A stretch of DNA of 64,000 nucleotides from Cyclobacteriaceae bacterium (GCA_016787565.1 JAEUUG010000009.1:186001-250000); one strand, 5' to 3'. Shown: positions 51,131 to 61,087, counted from the stretch's first letter. A program made the numbers and translations. Notes: generated by a model from the letters alone, not told the origin.

Positions 51131-54100
51131 ATGACAGCCGTAACACACAGGAAAATGGCATGGAAAAGATGGGTGATTGGAGTCCTCCTGCTTCCGGTTT
51201 TGCTCTTCGCTACCGTACTCGTGATAATTTACTGGAGACAGGATGATATCGTTCAGGAGCTAATCTCCACCGTGAATGAGGATTTTACAGGTGAAGTAGA
51301 AATTGCCGGTAGCCACGTCTCGCCCTTTGCCAATTTCCCATACATCTCCATCGATCTGGATGACGTTCGCGTCTATGAAGACAAAACTAAATTTACTACC
51401 CCCATAGTAGAAGTCCGTGATGTCTACCTCGGCTTTGATCTCTGGACCTTATTGCGCGGTACGATGGAAGTTAAGGCTTTAAAGTTAACCAATGGCTCCA
51501 TCCGACTAACTCAACACCAGGACGGCAGCTTCAATATCACCAATGCGTTATCGAGCAAAAAAGAAATTAAAGATGTCAGCGAAGAGTTTCATCTGGACAT
51601 TAAATCCATTCAACTTGTTAATATCGATTTGCTGAAGCTAAATGAAGAGAACAATATACTCATCGAGGCTTTCATTGATAATGCAAAATTGAAATTCAAA
51701 GCAACTCCGAACCATGTTATGGTTTCACTCGACAGCCGGTTCCAGGTAACTGTACTCGTTGAAGGTGATACTACATTTGTAAAGCATAAACATTTTGACC
51801 TGCAAACGCAGCTGGATTTTGCTGAAGATAAGCAGGTGCTTACCATTCAGCCATCGGAACTAAAATTGGAAAAGGCATTCTTTAAGATGGATGGAAGTAT
51901 CGACTTTGATGACGACATGAACGTAGATATTAATTTCCATGGCAATAAACCAAACTTTGATTTGTTCCTTGCATTCGCACCTGACGAATTGGCCTCTACC
52001 CTGGAGCGCTACGATAACCAGGGCCAAATATTTTTTGAAGCATCCATCAAGGGCAAATCTGCCAATGGGCACAATCCATTAGTAGTAGCCGACTTTGGTT
52101 GTGAAGATGCGTTCATCAACAACACCATTTCAAAAAAGAAAGTAGACCAACTTTACTTCAAAGGTCACTTTACCACAGGTGCGAAACGCAATGCATCTAC
52201 AATGGAATTCTCCCTGATGGATTTCTCAGCCAAACCTGAAGCTGGTATTTTCACCGGAAATCTGCTGGTGAGAAATTTTGAATCGCCAGAGATTGATATG
52301 AAGCTTCGATCAGAGTTTGACCTTGATTTTCTTTCACAATTTCTAAACATCACTGACCTTGAAGATCTAAAAGGACATGTGGCCCTGACCATGAACTTCC
52401 ACGACATCATTGATCTGGCCCACCCGGAGAAGAGTATTGAAAAATTAAACGAATCGTACTTTACGGAACTGGAAGTAAAAAATCTGAGCTTCCGAACACC
52501 GGCTTACCATCTTCCAATTCATGATATCGATATTAAGGTTGTGATGGATGGACACGAAGCCGTGATCGATCATATTCGCGTTAAGGTGGGTGACTCGGAT
52601 ATTTCCATAAAGGCGAAAGTGAGTGACCTGCCGGCCATACTCCATCACACAAACGATCCGGTAACTGCCACAATGGTCATTACATCTTCGTTACTTGATG
52701 TGAAACAACTCACATCCATGGATACTGCAAAAGCCAAACCGGTAGATGAGCAAATTAAAAATCTAAGTTTAAAACTGAAATTCACAAGTTCAGCACGTGC
52801 CTTTACAGAATCACCCACCCTGCCACGGGGTGAATTTTTTATTGAAGATCTGTACGCAAAGCTTACACACTACCCCCATGCACTTCATGATTTTCATGCC
52901 GATGTCTTTGTTGATGATCATGATTTCCGAATCGTTGATTTTACCGGAATGATTGATAAAAGTGATTTTCATTTTACCGGCAAACTAAAAAACTATGACT
53001 TGTGGTTTAATGACGATCCTCTCGGTGACACCAAAGTGGAATTCAATTTAACCTCCACCGTACTTCAATTGGAAGACCTCTTTGCCTATGGTGGGGAAAA
53101 TTATGTACCGGAAGATTACCGGCATGAAGAATTTAAAAATTTAAGCGTACATGGCTTTTCTGATCTTCATTTTAACAAGGGTTTAAAATCGGCCGACATT
53201 TACATGGATAAATTAGAAGCGCAAATGAAGATACATCCGCTTCGCTTCGAGAAATTTAAAGGCAGAGTACATTATGAAGATGAGCACCTGGTAATCGAAA
53301 ATCTAAGCGGTAAACTCGGTAAAAGTGAATTCTCAGCAAACCTGAATTACTACCTGGGCAAGGATCAAACTATTAAAAAAAGAGACAATCATTTTTCCAT
53401 CACCTCGCCACAGCTGGATTTGGATGAACTATTTAATTATAACCCACCACCCGCTGGCCAAACCACGCAGCCAAAAGATCACGAGGACGTATTCAATATT
53501 TACGATTTACCCTTTACAGACATGACATTCGATGTTGATATCCGTCACCTAAAATACCATCGATACATGCTGGATGATTTCTATGCACGGGCACGAACGC
53601 AACAAGATCACTACATCTACATTGATACCCTGTCGCTAGCTGCGGCCGGAGGTAAAATCAGATTAAACGGATATTTCAACGGATCGGATCGAAACAAAAT
53701 CTATTTTAGTCCCGATCTAAAAATGGAAAATGTAGACCTCGACAAACTCCTTTTCAAGTTTGAAAATTTCGGACAGGATCACCTGGTATCTGAGAACCTG
53801 CATGGTAAATTAAGCGGCCGAGTAAAGGGTAAAGTACACCTGCATGCCGACATGGTGCCTATTCTGGATGATTCAGAAATCCACATGGATATCCATGTAA
53901 CGCAAGGCAGACTGGAGCATTACGCTGCGTTGGATGCTGTCTCAGATTATTTCCGGGATAAGAATCTTAGCCGGGTTTTGTTTGATACGCTGAGCAACCA
54001 CCTGGATATTATAAATGGCGTGATGTCAATTCCAAACATGACCATCAACTCTACACTTGGCTTTATTGAGATTTCAGGCAAGCATGATATCAATATGAAC

Positions 54101-54313
54101 ATGGAATACTATATCAGGGTACCGTTAAAGCTTGTCACCCAGGTGGGTATGCAAAAGTTATTCGGAAACAAAGAAGGTAACACTAACCCGGAAGGTGACG
54201 ATGAAATCCAATACAAGGACGAATCGAAAAAGGTGCGTTTTGTTAATCTGAAAATTTCAGGCACTCCGGATAACTACAAAATATCGTTGGGTAAGAATAG
54301 AAGTAAGAAGTAA
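51131..54313 (+). CDS. AsmA-like protein (large envelope protein)
   Basis: A 1060-residue protein with one N-terminal membrane anchor (WVIGVLLLPVLLFATVLVIIY) and the rest a long beta-rich periplasmic region. The start DDIVQELISTVNEDFTGEVEIAGSHVSPF and FPYISIDLDDVRVYED match the AsmA family N-terminus; the C-terminal domain with SIPNMTINSTLGFIEISGKHDINMNMEYYIRV is the AsmA-like C-terminal domain. AsmA/TamB/YhdP-type proteins form hydrophobic grooves that move phospholipids between membranes; the function here is inferred. Alone on its strand. Confidence 0.88.
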   Translation: MTAVTHRKMAWKRWVIGVLLLPVLLFATVLVIIYWRQDDIVQELISTVNEDFTGEVEIAGSHVSPFANFPYISIDLDDVRVYEDKTKFTTPIVEVRDVYLGFDLWTLLRGTMEVKALKLTNGSIRLTQHQDGSFNITNALSSKKEIKDVSEEFHLDIKSIQLVNIDLLKLNEENNILIEAFIDNAKLKFKATPNHVMVSLDSRFQVTVLVEGDTTFVKHKHFDLQTQLDFAEDKQVLTIQPSELKLEKAFFKMDGSIDFDDDMNVDINFHGNKPNFDLFLAFAPDELASTLERYDNQGQIFFEASIKGKSANGHNPLVVADFGCEDAFINNTISKKKVDQLYFKGHFTTGAKRNASTMEFSLMDFSAKPEAGIFTGNLLVRNFESPEIDMKLRSEFDLDFLSQFLNITDLEDLKGHVALTMNFHDIIDLAHPEKSIEKLNESYFTELEVKNLSFRTPAYHLPIHDIDIKVVMDGHEAVIDHIRVKVGDSDISIKAKVSDLPAILHHTNDPVTATMVITSSLLDVKQLTSMDTAKAKPVDEQIKNLSLKLKFTSSARAFTESPTLPRGEFFIEDLYAKLTHYPHALHDFHADVFVDDHDFRIVDFTGMIDKSDFHFTGKLKNYDLWFNDDPLGDTKVEFNLTSTVLQLEDLFAYGGENYVPEDYRHEEFKNLSVHGFSDLHFNKGLKSADIYMDKLEAQMKIHPLRFEKFKGRVHYEDEHLVIENLSGKLGKSEFSANLNYYLGKDQTIKKRDNHFSITSPQLDLDELFNYNPPPAGQTTQPKDHEDVFNIYDLPFTDMTFDVDIRHLKYHRYMLDDFYARARTQQDHYIYIDTLSLAAAGGKIRLNGYFNGSDRNKIYFSPDLKMENVDLDKLLFKFENFGQDHLVSENLHGKLSGRVKGKVHLHADMVPILDDSEIHMDIHVTQGRLEHYAALDAVSDYFRDKNLSRVLFDTLSNHLDIINGVMSIPNMTINSTLGFIEISGKHDINMNMEYYIRVPLKLVTQVGMQKLFGNKEGNTNPEGDDEIQYKDESKKVRFVNLKISGTPDNYKISLGKNRSKK

Positions 54314-54424
54314 AGAGGAAATGGTCAGTGAGAGGAAGGATTCCCATGCCTTTGTTCATGCGAAGTACTTAGCATATTGAGAATATCCGAGTTTACGCTA
54401 AAAAATCGATAACGATCAAAATCC

Positions 54425-56062
54425 TCAATAGAGAATAACCCATTCATCAAAACGCTTTTGGTGTGAGAAGTTCCTGGTAAGCCAGATTGATGTTGGCTTG
54501 ATGGTTCCTTTATACACCAGCACACTGGGTTTTTCTAGGACTGCTTCAAGACGTTGCCGATCTTCAACTTTATCAAGTAAGAATAGCGTTTTTCGCCACT
54601 GTTCATTTTTTTCAAACTGCACTTCGCGATCAAGATTTCGATTCCCATCATGAACGGAGATAATATCCTTTTGTAAATTAAATGCGAGGGATGGAACCAG
54701 CCGGTTATAGACAATAATCTGCCGGTCAGCCAGGCTATTTTCCTGCATCCACATAGTCAATGGTCGGGTACTGTTTACCATCAGTTCATTGCCCGTGAAA
54801 ACCATCACCGAAATAATAATCAAAATTGCATTTAGCATTATAGATGAAAGCAATAGTTTGCCGATTGCATCACCTGCGGATTTTCGTGAAAACAAGATGA
54901 AGGCCATCACGCCACCAATAACAAGTATCCGCCCCACCAAAGAAATACTGACAACGGGATAAAAAATTGGGAGAAGAAAGAAGGCTATCGAAAGAATAAC
55001 CATGAACACTTGAATACTCATAACAGAAAGTGAAGCAAGTTTTTCCGGCCATTGCCTGATCCAATAGCCGATAAGCAAAGCCAAGCCACTATACAACGGA
55101 AGGATATACAACACAAGCTTTGAACTTGAAAGTGAGAAGAAGATAAATGGAAGCACAATCCATACAATGACAATTCGTTTTGCGGTTACGGATTTGCGAC
55201 TTGCGGTTTGTATAAACAAAGTCTTAACCAATGGAACGATCCAGGGAATAGCCAGTAAAGGAGCAAAAGCAAAATAATACCAGAAGGGTTGTGTGCGTAC
55301 AAATACCTTAGCTTCAGTGAGACGCTCAACCGTATGCCTGAAAAAGAAGTAGTTCAAAAAACTTCTATCTTCTGCCACCAGAAATATAAACCAACCCAAA
55401 GCAACTACCACAAACGAAATGGATGCCAGAATATAGTGATGATAGACTCCACTTTTTTCCGGATAGAATAGCCTGTTGAAGCCGATAAAAAAAAGAACGG
55501 GTATCAGTAAGGCAACCGGACCTTTTGTTAGAAAAGCGAGGCCCAGGCAAAGTGCAACCAAATAAAGCCAAAAAGGCTTACCCTTCACTCTCCAGTAAAG
55601 CCAACTGGCAATACTGCCAAGTATAAATGAATTCAAGAATGAATCGGTCGTTAATCCGCGTACAGAGGTTAATACAATGGGCAAACTACTATATACTATT
55701 GCTGACAGTAACCCCACTTTCAAATCTTCAAAAAGATGGCCCGAAATCTTGTAGACAAGAATAAGTTGAATCAGAAAACTAACACACAGGAAGAAGCGAG
55801 CACCAAAGGCATTGGTACCGAAAATTGAATAGCCGATGGCTGTTATCCAATATGTTACCGGAGGCTTATGAAAATGTTGTATGCCCATCAAGCGGGGATG
55901 AATCCAGTCACCGGATGAATACATCGCGCGCGAAATTTCTGCATACCGTGCTTCGCTAGTTTCAATAACACCCCAACTACCGGATTCCACCAGCAAAAAC
56001 AGAGTGTAGAAAATTAAAACGGCAATGAGTGTTTTACCCGGGCGCTCGAAAAAGCTAGTCAT
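54425..56062 (-). CDS. ArnT-like/GT39 family membrane glycosyltransferase
   Basis: A 545-residue polytopic protein of about 12 spans. The first loop has ETSEARYAEISRAMYSSGDWIHPRLMGI, the DxE-like catalytic motif region of the PMT/ArnT family (here ETSEARYAE), followed by FHKPPVTYW. It transfers a sugar from a polyprenyl-phosphate carrier onto a periplasmic acceptor such as lipid A; the acceptor is inferred from the neighbours. Its start overlaps the LAB_N gene by 8 bp, and it is the last gene of a three-gene operon with a GT2 transferase. Confidence 0.88.
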   Translation of the reverse strand: MTSFFERPGKTLIAVLIFYTLFLLVESGSWGVIETSEARYAEISRAMYSSGDWIHPRLMGIQHFHKPPVTYWITAIGYSIFGTNAFGARFFLCVSFLIQLILVYKISGHLFEDLKVGLLSAIVYSSLPIVLTSVRGLTTDSFLNSFILGSIASWLYWRVKGKPFWLYLVALCLGLAFLTKGPVALLIPVLFFIGFNRLFYPEKSGVYHHYILASISFVVVALGWFIFLVAEDRSFLNYFFFRHTVERLTEAKVFVRTQPFWYYFAFAPLLAIPWIVPLVKTLFIQTASRKSVTAKRIVIVWIVLPFIFFSLSSSKLVLYILPLYSGLALLIGYWIRQWPEKLASLSVMSIQVFMVILSIAFFLLPIFYPVVSISLVGRILVIGGVMAFILFSRKSAGDAIGKLLLSSIMLNAILIIISVMVFTGNELMVNSTRPLTMWMQENSLADRQIIVYNRLVPSLAFNLQKDIISVHDGNRNLDREVQFEKNEQWRKTLFLLDKVEDRQRLEAVLEKPSVLVYKGTIKPTSIWLTRNFSHQKRFDEWVILY

Positions 56063-56687
56063 GTGTTAAATTACTATGGCGGTAAATCATAATGTTACGC
56101 ACATATACCACGAAGCCCATTCCCTGTGAAATCAACAGACCAGGATCCAGTCTGTAGACGGCATAAATTATTATCATGATTGATCCTGCGAGGCTAATCA
56201 GCCAAAAACCCAACGGCAATACAGAAAGTTGGTAACGCTCGGCATAATACCATTGATAAAAAAAACGAAGATTGAGCATCAGCTGTCCGCAGGTTCCAAC
56301 AATCATCAATGCATCCGCAAAGTCATTATGCGCCATCAACTTATTCCAGAAGCCTGCATCATACCACAACACCCAGCCTAACGAAATAAACGGCAACGGT
56401 AGCAACACCCAGCGAATAACGGCTGGAATCTTTTTCCACTCCTGTTGAATCTGAAGGTTTCGGATGTAAATATAAAAGGATAGAAATTGACCGAGAATAA
56501 TCACGGCATCATTGCGCAAAATACCATAGACTAAAAAAAGAAAAGAGCCCATGAGACTTGTTTGCCAGAATAAGGTGGGTGAAACTACTTTTTTTGCCTT
56601 TTCAGACTTAATCCACTGAATAATCATGCGCGACCCGAAAAAAGCCTGCGCTAAAAAACCCAGTGCATAAATGAAAATTGAATTCAT
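56055..56687 (-). CDS. Lipid A biosynthesis N-terminal domain (LAB_N) membrane protein
   Basis: A 210-residue integral membrane protein with two copies of the LAB_N motif: GFLAQAFFGSRMIIQWIKSEK with VVSPTLFWQTSLMGSFLFLVYG, and later IVGTCGQLMLNLRFFYQWYYAERY with VLPLGFWLISLAGSIMIIIYAVYR. About six spans. In other bacteria this domain accompanies lipid A modification and polyprenyl-sugar flipping genes; its exact action is unclear. It overlaps the GT2 gene by 4 bp upstream and the ArnT-like gene by 8 bp downstream, so all three form one operon. Confidence 0.9.
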   Translation of the reverse strand: MNSIFIYALGFLAQAFFGSRMIIQWIKSEKAKKVVSPTLFWQTSLMGSFLFLVYGILRNDAVIILGQFLSFYIYIRNLQIQQEWKKIPAVIRWVLLPLPFISLGWVLWYDAGFWNKLMAHNDFADALMIVGTCGQLMLNLRFFYQWYYAERYQLSVLPLGFWLISLAGSIMIIIYAVYRLDPGLLISQGMGFVVYVRNIMIYRHSNLTHD

Positions 56688-57400
56688 TCCTCCTTATCAA
56701 TGGTATAGTTAATGAACCGTTTCTGCATCCAGCGCACCGCATAGGCATCATGCAACGGATGAATGAGTCTGTTCCACAAGTTATACTTTGCTGTTCCGGC
56801 AAACCGCGGAAAGTGCTGCACCGGTACCTGCTTCACTTTTCCTCCCTGCATTTGAACTAGGGATGGAATAAATCTGTGCATACCATTAAAAAATGGCACC
56901 TTCTTGAGGTATTCTGATTTGATAATTTTAAGCGGACACCCTGTATCGGAAATTCCATCATGGATAAGACTTCGTCTGATGCTGTTGGCTACACGGGAAG
57001 ATATTCGTTTAACTACACCATCCCTTCTATTAACGCGAATTCCCAGCACCATATCATACTCCGGGATATATTCCAGTAATTTTGGAAAATCAAGCGAGGT
57101 AGTCTGGAGGTCAGCATCAATGTAGCCAATCAGCGTAGTGTTGGTATGATCGACACCAGCTTTAAATGCAGTACTTAATCCCCTATTCGATGCTAAATGG
57201 ATATAATGGTAACGCTTATCCTGATGGCAGATATTTTCGATGAACTCCTGTGTATTATCTGTTGATCCATCGTTCACAAATAAAACCGAAGTTGGAATAG
57301 TCGCCTCAACTAAAAATGCATTCAAATCTTTTACCAATGCTTCCAAACAATCCGCTTCGTTAAAAGCCGGAACAATAATGGTGAGGGATAGCTGCATCAC
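56684..57400 (-). CDS. GT2 family glycosyltransferase (dolichyl-phosphate-mannose synthase / ArnC-like)
   Basis: A 238-residue GT-A enzyme. Motifs: SLTIIVPAFNEADCLEALVKDLN, SVLFVNDGSTDNTQEF, HLASNRGLSTAFKAGVDH and the metal-binding IGYIDADLQT (DxD variant). A C-terminal RFAGTAKYNLWNRLIHPL resembles the end of DPM1/ArnC-like enzymes. There is no C-terminal membrane pair, so it is peripheral. It likely makes polyprenyl-phosphate-linked sugar for the ArnT-like transferase encoded two genes downstream. First gene of the operon. Confidence 0.92.
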   Translation of the reverse strand: MMQLSLTIIVPAFNEADCLEALVKDLNAFLVEATIPTSVLFVNDGSTDNTQEFIENICHQDKRYHYIHLASNRGLSTAFKAGVDHTNTTLIGYIDADLQTTSLDFPKLLEYIPEYDMVLGIRVNRRDGVVKRISSRVANSIRRSLIHDGISDTGCPLKIIKSEYLKKVPFFNGMHRFIPSLVQMQGGKVKQVPVQHFPRFAGTAKYNLWNRLIHPLHDAYAVRWMQKRFINYTIDKEE

Positions 57401-57463
57401 TCGCTAGTTTTCTTATTGTTAAATCTAAATAATTATAATAGAATAACCAGAAAGCGAAAGGTA

Positions 57464-57964
57464 TCAGTCATCATCGTCTTTATCACTTTCCTGCCCGTTT
57501 TGATCAACAGCATTGCCAGTACCTGCCGAACGGATCTCAGTATGCCGGATCGCACCACCGGTTGTGCCAACCTGTTGCGCAAGAACCATGGTTGCTATGC
57601 ACAGGACTAACGTCAAGCCATACAACATCGTCCGAAAACTTTTTTCGCGAACATCGGCATATAATGTAAGAAGTGAAACGATCCCTAGTGTGCTGGTTAA
57701 CCAAATAAATAGTGAAGCGAGTTCTTCATGCTCTTCAATGATATTTTCAGATACTCCTGGAAGTCCCTCAACAACTTCTTCTGCTCCCTCTCCCGTCAGA
57801 AAGCCTGGAACGGCAAAGACAGCCGCTACGATAAAAATACCCAATGCTGTTCGCTTAACATGATTGCTCGTAAAAATAAAACCTGCGGCCAGTGTCAGTA
57901 TCCCGAACAAAGTGCCAATAATGGGGAGGTGATTTAAAAATAAATGATAGTGTGCCTGATTCAT
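57464..57964 (-). CDS. Four-span membrane protein, DUF2231-like
   Basis: A 166-residue protein from the ATG at 57962-57964; an upstream in-frame ATG at 58042 adds 26 residues. The opening NQAHYHLFLNHLPIIGTLFG has a conserved His pattern (HYHLFLNHLP), and three further hydrophobic segments follow, with an acidic region EEVVEGLPGVSENIIEEHEEL between spans and a very acidic C-terminal tail (ESDKDDDD). The His-rich first span resembles DUF2231 membrane proteins, some of which bind haem. Function unknown; it follows the DUF1349 lipoprotein gene by about 80 bp. Confidence 0.65.
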   Translation of the reverse strand: MNQAHYHLFLNHLPIIGTLFGILTLAAGFIFTSNHVKRTALGIFIVAAVFAVPGFLTGEGAEEVVEGLPGVSENIIEEHEELASLFIWLTSTLGIVSLLTLYADVREKSFRTMLYGLTLVLCIATMVLAQQVGTTGGAIRHTEIRSAGTGNAVDQNGQESDKDDDD

Positions 57965-58046
57965 ATCAAAGGGCTTTAATGATGCCCTGCGAAAGGAACG
58001 AATGGATTCTGAAGAAAGATTGAATTGCCAGTATATTTGCAATCGG

Positions 58047-58781
58047 TTAGATACCGAGTCTGAAATCCTCTATTGCTGTATCCGTTAAAGTACAACTCTC
58101 AAAAGCTGTAGAATTGCCATTACCAACTGGTGATTGCGAACTGATTCCTAGCCAAAGTATAGCAGGATATATATTCTTATATAATCTTGCTAAGTTCCAG
58201 TTTTCATTATCGGTTGAAAAATAGAAGCCTACAGTTTTTGTGTCAGATGATACTTTAAGGAAAACACTCTCCTGAGTAATTACGTCATGGTTATTATCAT
58301 CAGAAGTTTCAATCGTTCTTACACTTACAATTCGTGTTCTTCCCCGTTCATCCCTTTCAAAGGCAAACTTTTGCCAAAGTCGATCAGATGAATAAATATA
58401 GAATGTACCGGCATCATATGTAGCCTGAAAAGCTGGTGTAACCTTAGCAGTAAGTGTGAATGGTTTAGTGTTATCTACTTTTGCCAACAGAATAGGGGCA
58501 TTATTGGAAAGTTTCCCATCCGGATCATTGAAGTAGTCTGTTTTAGGATCACTTTTAATGATGATTATATCCTTCTCCACTACCGCACTCCCGGCTGCAT
58601 TGTTGAGCGATCTGGTGAAATATGCTGCTTGTAATTTTATCGAACATGCTTCACCAGGCGGCTCTTCCAGATTCGCTACTTGAGTAACTTGCCCATGCTT
58701 TTCATGGCAACCGGTTATGAATAGTGAACACAATAGTAGCATGGAAGCGAACCATATTTTTTTGTCTTTGCAAAAGTTCAT
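58047..58781 (-). CDS. DUF1349-type lipoprotein
   Basis: A 244-residue lipoprotein with signal FASMLLLCSLFITGCHEK. The mature domain has the concanavalin-like DUF1349 pattern: DYFNDPDGKLSNNAPILLAKVDNTKPFTLTAKVTP, AGTFYIYSSDRLWQKFAFERDERG and a C-terminal VGFYFSTDNENWNLARLYKN. Such proteins are thought to bind or act on carbohydrates. It lies in a minus-strand run with the DUF2231-like gene downstream and the OmpA/PD40 gene upstream. No enzyme activity is claimed. Confidence 0.75.
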   Translation of the reverse strand: MNFCKDKKIWFASMLLLCSLFITGCHEKHGQVTQVANLEEPPGEACSIKLQAAYFTRSLNNAAGSAVVEKDIIIIKSDPKTDYFNDPDGKLSNNAPILLAKVDNTKPFTLTAKVTPAFQATYDAGTFYIYSSDRLWQKFAFERDERGRTRIVSVRTIETSDDNNHDVITQESVFLKVSSDTKTVGFYFSTDNENWNLARLYKNIYPAILWLGISSQSPVGNGNSTAFESCTLTDTAIEDFRLGI

Positions 58782-58850
58782 TGCTCAATTTATTTTTTGA
58801 TTACATCGAATCCCGTCAGAAGTCAGCGTTCATTTATAAACGTGACAGAC

Positions 58851-60419
58851 TCAAAACTTCTTGATCGTAAACTCGACCCTGCGATTCAACACACGCGATT
58901 CCTCGGTATCATTACTGGCAATGGGCTTCGTACCACCATAGCCCTTACCGCTAATGCGCTTGGCGGATATGCCTTTTGAAACCAGATATTCTTTCACTTT
59001 ATTCACCCGCATGAGTGAAAGTCGGGCGTTATGCGATTGCACACCACGGTTATCGGTATGGCCGGACAATTCAATAACAACCTTTGGATTAGTCTGCATG
59101 AAATTCACAACCAAATCAAGCTCGCTATTCGATTCCGGAAGCAGGTGATCGGTTCCACGTTCAAACAATACATTTTTCAGGTTTACCGTAGTGCCCACTT
59201 CCAAAGGCTGTAATTTAAAATTCATCTCCAACTCTTTCATTTCATAGGTATGAATGTCCAGTTTCTCCAGTGTGCTCACGAAACCCTTGCTTTCTATCCG
59301 AAGGGAATACACATCCGCAGCGGGAATTTCAACATCAAAACCGGTAACCGGACTTACCGCAACAGAGGTTGTAAAGGTTGAGGACAACACCGCGATCGTT
59401 GCTTCAACAGATTCACCTGTTTTTGTATTCGTGACCCTGCCATAAAGTTTTACAGCATTGTACTTTGCTGAATCCTTTTTAACCTCTACAATTTTAATTA
59501 CCGGATCGATAACCTTAACCGGAGTAGTATCTTTTTCAAATGGTTTCTCGGGCAAAAAAAGTTTTATATCACCATACCCATCGCTATTGGTGGTACTGGT
59601 ATAGATGGCATAGCCCAATTCCGGAAGCGGACGGAAGAAAAGCTCACGCCCCCCGGTATTCAACCCCTGATTCATGTTTTCAGGCTCCGACCAACTCATC
59701 CACGTGTCATCCAGACGAGTTGCCTTAAATACATCGAAGCTCCCACTTCCTTTTTTACCATTGCTGGAATAATACAAAGTCTTTCTATCGGAACTCAGCG
59801 AAGGGCTGATTTCCTGAAACTGGGTATTGATTTTACTACCCAGGTTTCGGGGTTCCGTCCACCGGCCATCTTCATTAAAGCAAACATAAATATCTTCCAC
59901 ACCATAGGTTCCATACGTTTCTGCTGAAAACACAAATACACCGTTATCGGCACTGATATAGCCACTCAGAATGGGTGATTTGTTTTGAAAATACGGAATA
60001 GAAATATTCACCGGCCTTGACCATCCACCACCGGTATTACGGCTTACCGCGATGCCCTGCGTACGCGCAAGGCCTCCTGAAGCATCATAATGGCCATGTA
60101 AAAAAAGTTGTGATCCATCAGCCGAAATACCTGCCACTGCATTATAACCACGATCGTTCAACAGCGCACCTGCATGCACTGGTGCAGACCATTGATTCTC
60201 AATCCAGCGGGCAAACCAGATATCACCAGCATCCTTCTTCCCTCCTGCATTATCAGGATGATTGGCAATAGTGATGAACAAGGTTTTACCATCGGGACTA
60301 ATCACAGGGCTTTGTTCATCGTATGGAGAATTCACCAATTGAAATGCATTATCACCCGGTTGCGCCAACAGATAGTGTGAGCCTAAAAAAAACAGAACCA
60401 GTAAAAAAAATCGTTGCAT
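58851..60419 (-). CDS. OmpA-family protein with PD40 propeller and CarboxypepD-reg domain
   Basis: A 522-residue exported protein. Signal FFLLVLFFLGSHYLLAQ; then a PD40/WD40-like propeller (EQSPVISPDGKTLFITIANHP, ISPSLSSDRKTLYYSSNGKKG); then a carboxypeptidase-like regulatory domain (AVKLYGRVTNTKTGESVEATI, about 315-395); then an OmpA domain with VVIELSGHTDNRGVQSHNARLS and GKGYGGTKPIASNDTEESR, which binds peptidoglycan diaminopimelate. This domain order resembles PorE, a T9SS accessory protein that ties the machinery to peptidoglycan, except that no N-terminal TPR is seen. A T9SS role is only suggested. Confidence 0.88.
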   Translation of the reverse strand: MQRFFLLVLFFLGSHYLLAQPGDNAFQLVNSPYDEQSPVISPDGKTLFITIANHPDNAGGKKDAGDIWFARWIENQWSAPVHAGALLNDRGYNAVAGISADGSQLFLHGHYDASGGLARTQGIAVSRNTGGGWSRPVNISIPYFQNKSPILSGYISADNGVFVFSAETYGTYGVEDIYVCFNEDGRWTEPRNLGSKINTQFQEISPSLSSDRKTLYYSSNGKKGSGSFDVFKATRLDDTWMSWSEPENMNQGLNTGGRELFFRPLPELGYAIYTSTTNSDGYGDIKLFLPEKPFEKDTTPVKVIDPVIKIVEVKKDSAKYNAVKLYGRVTNTKTGESVEATIAVLSSTFTTSVAVSPVTGFDVEIPAADVYSLRIESKGFVSTLEKLDIHTYEMKELEMNFKLQPLEVGTTVNLKNVLFERGTDHLLPESNSELDLVVNFMQTNPKVVIELSGHTDNRGVQSHNARLSLMRVNKVKEYLVSKGISAKRISGKGYGGTKPIASNDTEESRVLNRRVEFTIKKF

Positions 60420-60488
60420 AGTGTAGTGTAAGCAGGTAAAGGTAAGACTGTTATTTAACGATAAAGAATACGAAAATTAAATTCAATA

Positions 60489-61076
60489 TTAGTGACTAAT
60501 CCACGGATTGCCTGTAATGGTAAACCGCCAGGGAAGTTTTGCATCCTCACCGGCATAATCTATGCCGATTCGGGGTGTAGCCACAATTTGTTTCTTTGTT
60601 ATGTGCATTCCCGATTCTTCTATCCAAACATCGTCATGTAAAAGTGATTTCCCATTGAAGGTTCGGTCAATACCCAATGCTTTAGACAACTTGCCCGGAC
60701 CACTGGTGAGCTGAAAAGAGCCTTTGTTGTTTCTGCGCAAACTCATCTCCTCCGCTCCCACCAGCGGTTGCAAGGATCGAATGAGCACAGCTTCAGCCAC
60801 ACCTTCTTCGTTTGTGACCACATTAAACAAGTGATGCATGCCATAACAAAGGTATACGTAAGCATGACCACCCGACCCAAACATGACGGCATTGCGAGAA
60901 GTCATCTTTGAACCAAAGGCATGGCAACCTCTTTCACGGTACGAATACGCCTCTGTCTCAACAATTAAGCCCCCGGTTATAACACCCCTGATGTTGGTGA
61001 ATAACGCTTTGCCCAACAATTCACGAGCAATCTTCACCACATCTTTCCGTTCATAAAAGCTTGCTGATAACTTCAT
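60489..61076 (-). CDS. DNA-3-methyladenine glycosylase (AAG/MPG type)
   Basis: A 195-residue base-excision repair enzyme that removes alkylated purines. It starts at 61074-61076 (KLSASFYERKDVVKIARELLGK); an in-frame ATG at 61202 would add 42 unrelated residues and overlap the neighbouring gene. Catalytic Glu is in GLIVETEAYSY, and the intercalating region is GHAYVYLCYGMHHLFNVV. LRSLQPL-type IRSLQPLVGAEEM and LTSGPGKLSKALGID are conserved. Cytoplasmic. Divergent from the DUF2911 gene. Confidence 0.93.
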   Translation of the reverse strand: MKLSASFYERKDVVKIARELLGKALFTNIRGVITGGLIVETEAYSYRERGCHAFGSKMTSRNAVMFGSGGHAYVYLCYGMHHLFNVVTNEEGVAEAVLIRSLQPLVGAEEMSLRRNNKGSFQLTSGPGKLSKALGIDRTFNGKSLLHDDVWIEESGMHITKKQIVATPRIGIDYAGEDAKLPWRFTITGNPWISH

Positions 61077-61087
61077 CTGCAATCGAT

